From NCBI RefSeq assembly GCF_011067745.1, contig NZ_JAAMPJ010000001.1:792829-856828 (forward strand): a DNA stretch of 64,000 nucleotides. The letters run 5' to 3'. Shown here one piece after another: positions 55,123 through 62,233 of this stretch. Both the position numbers and the translations under genes were made by a program. Within the stretch, counting starts at the first letter, position 1. Every line of letters starts with the position of its first letter. The notes under the pieces were generated by a model. It had not been told where the DNA came from, searched no databases, and worked only from the letters and a program-made list of their open reading frames with translations. The stretch comes from Lentzea alba. Its GTDB lineage: Bacteria > Actinomycetota > Actinomycetes > Mycobacteriales > Pseudonocardiaceae.

Positions 55123-56075
55123 GTGGCCTGCACCCACCTCTTGGTCTTCGGGTCGCGCTTCCAGCCGGGCGTGGACGTGGCCGGGGGCGGCGGAGCGGGC
55201 GCGCTCTGCCGCCGGACCACGGGCTGCAGGCCGTCGAAGAAACGGCCCCAGTCCTGCGCGGTCGGCCGGTCTGCCGGACGGTGGCTCAACGACGCGCGCA
55301 GCAACGTCCTGCCCTCCGGCGCCAGCACCGCGTTGGCCCTGGCCGGGTCGCGCGACACGGACGCCATCGCGCCGGGACCGAGGCAGCGCAACACGAACAG
55401 GCCGAACTTGTAGAGGTCCGTGGCCTGGGTGAGCGTGTCCTCCGGCGGTTCCCAGTCCGGAGCGTTGAGCTGCTTGACGACCGCGGCGGCGCCCTTGATC
55501 CGGATGGCGTCGCAGTCGACGATCATCACGCTCGGCCGGGCGTCGAGCCGGAACACCGCGTTCTTCGCGTTGATGTCACCGATTACGAGATCGTTGCGGT
55601 GCAACAGGTGCAACGCCGCGGCGAAGTCGCGGCACACGAGCAGCCGCTGGGCCGTCGTCGGTGCCGGCATGCCGAGCCGCAGCGCGCGGTCCGGGTCGAT
55701 GAAGAGGTGCTGCACCTCCCGCAGGCTGCGGGTGGGTCGGCCGCTCGGCAGGTACCTGTCCTCGAAGAACTGGCCGGGGATGAGCGGCATCAGCACACCG
55801 CTCACCGCCCCGGCCTGTTCCACGATCCGCACCGGCCACACGGCGAGCCGATCAAGCCGTTGCCGGGTCGCGACGTCCATCCGCAGCCGTCGCGAGACCA
55901 CGGCGCTCAACCCGTGCGGTGGCACGTGGCCGGGCTTGTACTGCTTGTACACCAACGGTCCGGCCACGTCGTCGAGCGTGATGGCCGGTGCCAGGAAGAC
56001 CCTCCCCTGGCCGCCCACGCCGAGCTGCTCACCGAGCGGGCCCAGCGCGGACAGACCGATGGTGTGCGTGCTCAC
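55119..56075 (-). CDS. Unusual protein kinase (TerY-P-type), short form
   Basis: This 318-residue kinase has a glycine loop LGVGGQGRVF (18-27), ATP-lysine K44 (LVYKQY), catalytic loop VIGDINAKN (164-172, GD in place of RD) and metal-binding IVDCDA (185-190, DCD in place of DFG). The conserved KQLNAPDWEPPE activation segment precedes TDLYKFGLFVLRCL. The tail ends WKRDPKTKRWV, a Trp-rich C-terminal motif. Essential Lys, Asp, Asn and Asp are present, so activity is likely. It is coupled by ATGA to both the phosphatase and the DA1-like peptidase genes and is paralogous to the kinase at 59261-60682. Confidence 0.82.
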   Translation of the reverse strand: MSTHTIGLSALGPLGEQLGVGGQGRVFLAPAITLDDVAGPLVYKQYKPGHVPPHGLSAVVSRRLRMDVATRQRLDRLAVWPVRIVEQAGAVSGVLMPLIPGQFFEDRYLPSGRPTRSLREVQHLFIDPDRALRLGMPAPTTAQRLLVCRDFAAALHLLHRNDLVIGDINAKNAVFRLDARPSVMIVDCDAIRIKGAAAVVKQLNAPDWEPPEDTLTQATDLYKFGLFVLRCLGPGAMASVSRDPARANAVLAPEGRTLLRASLSHRPADRPTAQDWGRFFDGLQPVVRRQSAPAPPPPATSTPGWKRDPKTKRWVQAT

Positions 56076-57046
56076 CGCTGGCTCACCGGCCAGACCGCGA
56101 CCACCGTGCGGTCGTCGTCGAAGCTCTTGCGCGCGAAGCCGATCTGCGCCGCGAACTCCACTCCGGACGCGGGCGGGCGCGCCCAGACGTCCGCGAGGAA
56201 CCGGCCGACCGGGCCCGTGCCCTGCCCGAGCGGGTCACCGATGCCGTCGGTCATCAGCACCAACGCCTCACCCGCGCGGATCGTCGTCCGCACCGGCACC
56301 GGATCGGTGGCGGGCGGCAGCGGCAAGGCGTGCACGCTCGCCGAGAACACCTCGGCGCCGTCGTTCTTGACGGCCTCCTGCGGTTCCCACCGGCCACCCT
56401 CGCGCAGCACCCACGCCGAGGTGTCGCCCACCGTCACGACGTGGGCGGTGTGCGCCCCGTCGACGGCCCGCAGGTCGACGACGGCGTACAGCACCGTCGT
56501 CGCGAGCTTGTGCGCGACGTCGCGCAGATCGCACTTCTCGGCGTCGATGTCCTCCCGGCCCCGCAACAACTTCCGGCCGTACTTCTCGATCTGCGTGGCG
56601 ACGCCGCGGACGAACTGGCCCCACTGCAGGTCCGCCGGTTCCGTGCGGTCGAGCAGGCCGGTGAGCCACTTCGTGCCCCACCGCGTGACGAGCATCGCCG
56701 CCTTGTGCGACAGCTCGCCGGAGGAGACGCCGTCCGCAACGCAGATGACCAGGTACCGGCCGTCCGCGGTGCGGCGGAACCCGTACTCGTCCTGGCGCAC
56801 CCGCCCGTAGGCCCGGTGCGCCAGCCCGCGCACGCTCGCCGCCCGCACCTCGACGAGCCGCGTCCGCCCGTCGCGCAACGCGAACGCGTCGAGCACCGTG
56901 TCCTTGCGGTCCCACGCGGTCTCGTCCGGCAGTGGCACCACACCCGCGGCGGCCCGGCCGGGGTCGCCGACCACGAACGGTTCGACGTACCCCTGCCACT
57001 TCGCCTCCGTCCCCGGCTGCACCGGGGTGGTCTCGGGCGTCGCCAT
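56072..57046 (-). CDS. PP2C-type serine/threonine phosphatase
   Basis: This 324-residue protein has PP2C motifs in order: RVRQDEYGF (metal-site Asp), YLVICVADGVSSGELS, HVVTVGDTSAWV, ALVLMTDGIGDPL and a closing FDDDRTVVAVWP. ATG 57046 overlaps the TerY stop by one base (TGATG), and the long upstream open frame belongs to other genes. In TerY-P triads the phosphatase opposes the neighbouring kinase, which is also coupled here by ATGA. Confidence 0.85.
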   Translation of the reverse strand: MATPETTPVQPGTEAKWQGYVEPFVVGDPGRAAAGVVPLPDETAWDRKDTVLDAFALRDGRTRLVEVRAASVRGLAHRAYGRVRQDEYGFRRTADGRYLVICVADGVSSGELSHKAAMLVTRWGTKWLTGLLDRTEPADLQWGQFVRGVATQIEKYGRKLLRGREDIDAEKCDLRDVAHKLATTVLYAVVDLRAVDGAHTAHVVTVGDTSAWVLREGGRWEPQEAVKNDGAEVFSASVHALPLPPATDPVPVRTTIRAGEALVLMTDGIGDPLGQGTGPVGRFLADVWARPPASGVEFAAQIGFARKSFDDDRTVVAVWPVSQR

Positions 57047-57756
57047 CACACGAAGTCGTCCGACGAGTGGGCGCTGATGCCCGCCGGCAGGTCCTGCTTG
57101 GCCGGCAGGATCATGCCGGAGCTGCCCTGCGCCATGCTCTGCCCGGACGCGAGCATGCTGGAGATGAGGATCTCCGCGATGGCCGCGATCGCGTCCGCCG
57201 GGTTCTGTCCCTGTTCCATCAGGTACATCTGCATCTGCTTCGGCCCGGTCGCCGGGTGGATCAGCGACGCGAGCACCTTCGGGTTCGCCTGGTCCACGCC
57301 GCACGGCACGAAGTTGGGGTAGGTCGCGAAGCCGGTCAGCTCCCCGAACGCCGTGCGCCACTCGTGTTCGGGGTCCGTCGGCTCGCCGTCGCTGATGAAG
57401 AACACGGCGGGCCGGTGCACGAGGTACCCGTCGGCCTTGAGCTGCTTGACGTTGATCTCGATCTCGGACCTGAGCACCCGGAACGCCGCCGCGTACGAGG
57501 TGGCGCCGCGGATCGTCAGCGGCGGCAACGAGCTGTGCTCGTCGAGCACGTCGCACAACGGCAGGCGCACCTGGGCGTCCGAGCCGAAGTCGATCACGCA
57601 GAACCTCACCTTGTCCGCGAGGATCGGCGCCTGGGCAAGGGCGTCGACGACCTGCGGCATGATCTGGTTCGCCTCGTCGAGCTTCCGGCCCGACATCGAC
57701 GCCGAGACGTCGATGAGGACGTAGAAGGGCAGGATCTTGGCTTTCTCGCTCTCCAC
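57046..57756 (-). CDS. TerY-like von Willebrand factor A protein
   Basis: This 236-residue protein is a single vWA domain with an intact MIDAS: IDVSASMSG (D16, S18, S20), GATSYAAAF and FFISDGEPTD. The VNFGS-like VIDFGSDAQV and NFVPCGVD segments match TerY proteins of tellurite/stress systems. It starts with GTG 57756 after AGGAGA. With PP2C and kinase immediately downstream it forms the described TerY-P triad. It probably serves as a metal-dependent scaffold at the membrane. Confidence 0.87.
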   Translation of the reverse strand: MESEKAKILPFYVLIDVSASMSGRKLDEANQIMPQVVDALAQAPILADKVRFCVIDFGSDAQVRLPLCDVLDEHSSLPPLTIRGATSYAAAFRVLRSEIEINVKQLKADGYLVHRPAVFFISDGEPTDPEHEWRTAFGELTGFATYPNFVPCGVDQANPKVLASLIHPATGPKQMQMYLMEQGQNPADAIAAIAEILISSMLASGQSMAQGSSGMILPAKQDLPAGISAHSSDDFV

Positions 57757-57770
57757 GAGGAGTTCTCCTG

Positions 57771-59264
57771 TCAGGGGTTGGGGGTGTGGTTCGAACCGTT
57801 GGTGTAGCGGGGAATCGGGGTGGTGGCGCTCGGGTCACCGGTGACCGGGAGCCGCACGGTCCTGGCCGGGCCGTGCGGTGGATGCGGTGCCTGCTGCGGT
57901 CCGTGCACGACCTGCTGGCCGATCGTCGGACCCGTGCTCGCAGGACCGCCCCGGTGGGCGACGTTCGCCTGGTACCAGTCGTTGAGGGCCTCGTCCGCCC
58001 GCAGCTGCGCGACGCCGCTCCACGTCTTGATCGCGGTCATCGCGATCTTGAGCTGCTCGTCGGCGACGGCCTGCGAGGTCTGCGCCTGCATCGCCGCGTG
58101 GCTGAGCAGCCGCTGTTCCTCCTCGTCGAACTTGTGCTTCGCCTGCAACAGCGCGAGGTCGCGGTCCCGATCGGCCCAGGCCTCGTCGTCGACGTCGGCG
58201 CCCTCGTCGGAACGGCGCAGGAGGCTGTCGTAGAGCGTCTCCTTGCCGAACAGGCTGAGCAGCTTGACGATCACCGGCAGCAGCTCGATGCACAGGAACA
58301 GCAGGAACAACATGAAGTCCGCCTTGCCGCCGCTGTCGCGGCCGGCGGTGATGCGGTCGAGCGCTTCGAGCCGGGCGAGCAGACCCGTGTCCCCGGCCGC
58401 GGCCTCGAACCCCTGCTTGTGCAGGTTCTCCGCCTGCTTGCGCAGCACGTCGAGTTCGGCCTGCACGCTCGGAAGGCGCTGGCTCGCGGCGTTGCTGGCG
58501 GTGGACGAGCCGTCGGCGATGCGCTTGTCGACGCGGGCGGTGGTGGCCTCCAGTTCCTGGGCCGCCTTGTCGCGCTTGCCGCGGGCCTCGTCCGCGACGG
58601 CCTTCTTCTGCCGGTACGCCTCGCCGTCGCCTTCCTTGCCGGTGCCGCAGCTGCCGTCGAACTCGCACTGCGCCAGGCGGCTCGCCTCCTGGTAGACCTT
58701 CTCTGCGTTGTCCAAAGTGGACTTCGCGGCCTTGACGTCCGGGTCGTCGGCGGCCGTGGTGACGGCACGGCCGGAGAGGATCTCCAGCAGACCCTTCTCC
58801 TCGGTCTCCAGCTCCTTGATCTTCTTCAGCGCCTCGTCGGTCTTCTGCTGGTTGCGCTGGACCGACTCGACCTGCATGACGACCAGCTCGTTGCGGATCT
58901 CCGGTTCGAAGATCTTCAGCACCAGCGGGACGGAGATCACCGTGCCGATCACGACCGCGAGCCCGAGACGTGGCAACGCGACGAGGAAGTTGAGCAACTT
59001 GGTGTTGCCGCGCGTCATCGTCACGACGAGCATGCGGTCGAGGTTGAAGATGATCACGCCCCACCCGAGCGCCACCGGTGCCGCGACCGCGACCGGCAGG
59101 CCCAGCTGCGAGGTCATGGCGAAGTACGCCGACGCCGCGGCGACCGCGGCGGTGCTCAGCAGCACGCCGCCCATCGTGGCGTGCTTGACCACGTCACCCG
59201 GCGCCTTCTGAAGGATGTCGGCTCGTGCTCCCGACACACGCGCAAGCCAGCGCGTCAAGCTCAT
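57771..59264 (-). CDS. DUF4407 membrane protein with long coiled coil
   Basis: This 497-residue protein has a DUF4407 layout: N-terminal helices (about 30-52, 56-76 and 95-117), a long charged coiled coil (about 125-325, EALKKIKELETEEKGLLEIL), another membrane helix (about 330-352, FMLFLLFLCIELLPVIVKLL) and a cytosolic tail ending in a Pro-rich, disordered region. One CEFDGSCG cysteine pair lies in the coiled coil. The family has no proven role. It overlaps the first kinase gene by ATGA and precedes TerY by 14 bases, so it is probably the membrane sensor or anchor of the system. Confidence 0.85.
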   Translation of the reverse strand: MSLTRWLARVSGARADILQKAPGDVVKHATMGGVLLSTAAVAAASAYFAMTSQLGLPVAVAAPVALGWGVIIFNLDRMLVVTMTRGNTKLLNFLVALPRLGLAVVIGTVISVPLVLKIFEPEIRNELVVMQVESVQRNQQKTDEALKKIKELETEEKGLLEILSGRAVTTAADDPDVKAAKSTLDNAEKVYQEASRLAQCEFDGSCGTGKEGDGEAYRQKKAVADEARGKRDKAAQELEATTARVDKRIADGSSTASNAASQRLPSVQAELDVLRKQAENLHKQGFEAAAGDTGLLARLEALDRITAGRDSGGKADFMLFLLFLCIELLPVIVKLLSLFGKETLYDSLLRRSDEGADVDDEAWADRDRDLALLQAKHKFDEEEQRLLSHAAMQAQTSQAVADEQLKIAMTAIKTWSGVAQLRADEALNDWYQANVAHRGGPASTGPTIGQQVVHGPQQAPHPPHGPARTVRLPVTGDPSATTPIPRYTNGSNHTPNP

Positions 59265-60682
59265 CGTTCTGACTCCTCATCGAACTGGTATCGCGGGGCG
59301 TCGGCGAAGAAGGTGCCGAGGTCGATCGGGAAGTGCGCCACGCCGGTGTCCGGGATCGCCGGCCACTCGAACACCTGCGGGGCGGGTGGTCTCAGGTCCA
59401 GCGGCGGCTGGGGAATCCCGATGACCGGCAGCGGTGGCATCCGGTCGATCCCGTCCGGGACGGGCACGTCGATCCGCAACGACGGCAGGTCGGGGATCGG
59501 GACCGGCAGTGGTTGCAGGACCGGCGGTTCGAACACGTCGACCGGGCCGGCGGAGCGGTGGTCCACACCGAGGGCGTTGACCGCCGACACCTCGATCACG
59601 GTGGCCTCGGGCGGCGCGATGGGGGTGGACCCGCGCTCGTGCGCGCCCTTGACCTTGACGACCTCGGTGCGGCCGGGTCCGGCGGAGATCCGGATCTCGG
59701 TGGCCTCGAACGCCTCCCACTCGACGACCACGGACTGTCCTTTGAGGACGACCGTGCGGTCGAGCGAGACCGCGCCCACTCGCGGTGGTGCGACCGGCTC
59801 GCCGAGCATGCGGCGCAGGTACACCTCCCACTCGCGGGCGAGCGGACGGGCGCCGAGGTCCGGGCCCAGCGCCCGGCGCAGCATCGCGAGCCCCTGCGAG
59901 TCGAGCGCGCCACCGATCGTGTCCGGGTCCGTGCACACCGACGTGCCGGCTCCGGGCGTGAGGCAGCGCAACACGAACAGCCCCAGCTTGTAGAGGTCGC
60001 TCGCCCGGCTCAGCACCTCGTTGCCCGGCGGGACCCAGTCCGGCGCGTTGAGCTGCTTCACCGCCGCCACCGAACCCTTGGGGCGCACGCCGTCGCAGTC
60101 CAGGAACATCACCATCGGGGTGTCGTCCAGCCGGAAGAGCTCGTTCATCGCGTTGATGTCCCCGAACACCACACCCAAGGTGTCGTGCATCAGCGTCAGC
60201 ACGCCGGCGAAGTCGCGGCAGATCCGCATCCGCTGCTCGTCGCTCGGCTTCGGTCTGCCCAGCTCTGCCGCCCGTTCCGGCGGGATGAACAGGTTCTGCA
60301 CCTCGCGCAGCACCCGCTTCTTGCTCCCCGTGCCGGGCAGGACGACCTGGTCGAAGTACGCGGCCGGGATCCTGGGCATGACGATGCCCAGCGCCTGGCC
60401 GTTCTCCTCGACCACCCGGACGGGCCACACCGTGACGGCGTCGAGTCGCTTGCGCGTGGGCAGGTCGAGGCTGTTGCGGGTGTCGACGATCCGGCGCAGG
60501 CTCGCCGGGTCGGTGTGCGGCTCGCGGTACTTCTTGTAGACCAGCCGGCCCGCCACGTCCGGCAGTTTCAGGTCCGGCAGGTCGATGACGACCGCCTGGC
60601 CACCTCTGCCCAGCTGCCGGCCCGGTGTTCCGAGTTCACCAGGTGCAATGGACATGGTGATGCCAGACGAGGATTTCTCCAC
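59261..60682 (-). CDS. Unusual protein kinase (TerY-P-type), long form with beta and Pro-rich tail
   Basis: This 473-residue kinase is paralogous to the one at 55119-56075. It has the glycine loop LGRGGQAVVI, LVYKKY lysine, VVFGDINAMNELF catalytic loop, MFLDCDGV metal motif, VKQLNAPDWVPPG segment and SDLYKLGLFVLRCL. After the kinase domain (about residue 295) comes an immunoglobulin-like segment (VVLKGQSVVVEWEAFEATEI) and a tail very rich in Pro, possibly for docking. GTG 60682 follows GGAAGAGG; ATG 60655 is an alternative. It is the first gene of the 11-gene leftward operon. Confidence 0.82.
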   Translation of the reverse strand: MEKSSSGITMSIAPGELGTPGRQLGRGGQAVVIDLPDLKLPDVAGRLVYKKYREPHTDPASLRRIVDTRNSLDLPTRKRLDAVTVWPVRVVEENGQALGIVMPRIPAAYFDQVVLPGTGSKKRVLREVQNLFIPPERAAELGRPKPSDEQRMRICRDFAGVLTLMHDTLGVVFGDINAMNELFRLDDTPMVMFLDCDGVRPKGSVAAVKQLNAPDWVPPGNEVLSRASDLYKLGLFVLRCLTPGAGTSVCTDPDTIGGALDSQGLAMLRRALGPDLGARPLAREWEVYLRRMLGEPVAPPRVGAVSLDRTVVLKGQSVVVEWEAFEATEIRISAGPGRTEVVKVKGAHERGSTPIAPPEATVIEVSAVNALGVDHRSAGPVDVFEPPVLQPLPVPIPDLPSLRIDVPVPDGIDRMPPLPVIGIPQPPLDLRPPAPQVFEWPAIPDTGVAHFPIDLGTFFADAPRYQFDEESER

Positions 60683-61192
60683 GTTTGCCTCTTCCTGGTT
60701 CGGGATGCCGACATTTGGCGGGCAGGCAATGGACAACGGGAAAGGTAAACTGACGACAACCGCAGGTGCGGCTGTTGGTGCAGTTTGACCACCATCTGTC
60801 AACTGCCGGTCGTCCTCCTCAGCTCCTCGCGCCTCGAAACCGGCCTGGCCAGAGGCGCTATGCGTGGTCAATCGGCATCCGGCCGCGAACCGTTACGGCC
60901 CGAACCACACCAATTTCAGGACAAGTCCGGTCCAGAGTTGCCAAAAACTGGACACATTCCCGGCCGTCAAAAAGAGACCCCTCAGTTTCGATTCCGGGGT
61001 GATCGGGACCGCACCGGAGTCGCATTACAGCCGGTCAGAGCGCGTATTTACATAAAATTGCGCACGAGGTGTTCGAACGCCTCGACGCCGCATCTGCACG
61101 CGGCCACTTTGCTGTCGCACCTGTCCCACTACTGAGTGCACCTTGGCGTGTGCACCGCGGTGTTGCGGCCGGCTGCCAACAGACTGGGGTCC
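60683..61192. promoter_or_regulatory. 510-base region carrying the promoter of the 11-gene operon
   Basis: No supported gene is present and the sequence is less GC-rich than its flanks, with runs such as CAAAAAG. Leftward transcription of the kinase operon and rightward transcription of the next gene both must start here. No consensus promoter or repeat could be assigned. Confidence 0.45.
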
Positions 61193-61684
61193 GTGGACAC
61201 CAGGAAGCGAGTCGATCCGGTCCGGCGTGGACGCACGATTCTGGGTGCGTCGCTGGTGCTCACAGCCGCGACCGCGGGCACCCGTGCCGCCGTCGGGTTC
61301 GGCGACTCGGCAGAGGTGGAGCAGGCGATCCGCGCGAAGGACGGGCTGGACGTCACCGTCGGACTGCACGCCGGGCTGACGTGGGGCTGGCTGGCCTTCG
61401 CGGTGCTCGCCGGGGCGGCCGCGGTTCCGTTGCTCGTCACCGGGTCTGGCCGGACGTTCGCGGCCGGGGTCTGTTACGCACTGGGCATGCCGTTGCTGCT
61501 GCTCGGCATCGGGGTGCCCGCACCGGTTCCTTCGGTCAGGACGTGGACGTGGGTCGCCTGCGGTGCCGTTCTGCTGCTGGCGGGCTTCGTGATGCTGACG
61601 TCCGGACCTGTTGTGCCACAACAACAGCCGCAGCAACGACAGCGGCGACGGCCTCAACGCGGCCGCTCCACCCGGATTCGCTGA
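61193..61684 (+). CDS. Four-helix membrane protein of unknown function
   Basis: This 163-residue protein has hydrophobic segments at about residues 14-33, 57-80, 88-108 and 118-140 and a strongly basic Gln/Arg-rich tail (QQRQRRRPQRGRSTRIR). GTG 61193 is the likely start, but the ribosome site (GGGG) is close and weak. No family is recognised. It is divergent from the kinase operon. Confidence 0.55.
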   Translation: MDTRKRVDPVRRGRTILGASLVLTAATAGTRAAVGFGDSAEVEQAIRAKDGLDVTVGLHAGLTWGWLAFAVLAGAAAVPLLVTGSGRTFAAGVCYALGMPLLLLGIGVPAPVPSVRTWTWVACGAVLLLAGFVMLTSGPVVPQQQPQQRQRRRPQRGRSTRIR

Positions 61685-61734
61685 TTGCTCCATTCCGGAC
61701 ACATGAGCGACGTACGCCTGGCATGGTGTCCGCC

Positions 61735-62223
61735 ATGATCGAGACAGCCCGGCTGGCCGGGTTCTTCACCGCTCACGGGATCTGGTGCGTGTCCGAGGGA
61801 GAGACGCTGATTCCGCTGATCGGGTACGAGCACCCCGACGGTGAGTACGGCATGGACAGGTTGGTGTTCGACGACCTCTCCGAAGGTGCCCGCGCGGGAC
61901 AGGACGCGTTGGCCGACGGCGATCCCAGCTGGGTGAGCGCCGTGCTGGTGGCCGACGGGTACATCCACCTCGACCAGGGCAAGACGGACGCGTTGCTCGT
62001 CGAGGCCGTGCGGTACGGCCCGTACCGGCAGTCGATGCGGCTGGCCGTGCCCTATCGCCCGGCCGACACCCCGCGCGGGTTCGCGGTGCACCGGCCCAAG
62101 TTCATGGACGCGGAGTGCGGGGACCCGCAGTTCAACGCGATGGCCGAGGCGTTCTTCGTCGGTGCCGCGTCCCACACCGAAGCCCATGCGGTGTGGGACG
62201 CGCACCTCGACGAGTCGGTCTGA
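61735..62223 (+). CDS. Hypothetical soluble acidic protein
   Basis: This 162-residue protein has an alpha/beta character (FFTAHGIWCVSEGETLIPLI, DPSWVSAVLVADGYIHLDQG, AVPYRPADTPRGFAVHRPKF). It is acidic and without membrane segments. ATG 61735 or ATG 61723 could start translation; neither has a strong ribosome site. It ends 10 bases before the convergent metalloprotease. I do not recognise the family. Confidence 0.6.
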   Translation: MIETARLAGFFTAHGIWCVSEGETLIPLIGYEHPDGEYGMDRLVFDDLSEGARAGQDALADGDPSWVSAVLVADGYIHLDQGKTDALLVEAVRYGPYRQSMRLAVPYRPADTPRGFAVHRPKFMDAECGDPQFNAMAEAFFVGAASHTEAHAVWDAHLDESV

Positions 62224-62233
62224 CTGAATCCGG

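Noticed and set aside
57771..59264. LPVTGD in the tail of the DUF4407 protein considered as a sortase signal
   Set aside because: It is not followed by a hydrophobic helix and basic end, and this tail is predicted cytosolic.
57786..59993. 735-codon open frame on the + strand
   Set aside because: Spans two coupled minus-strand genes (DUF4407 and kinase) and shows no domain.
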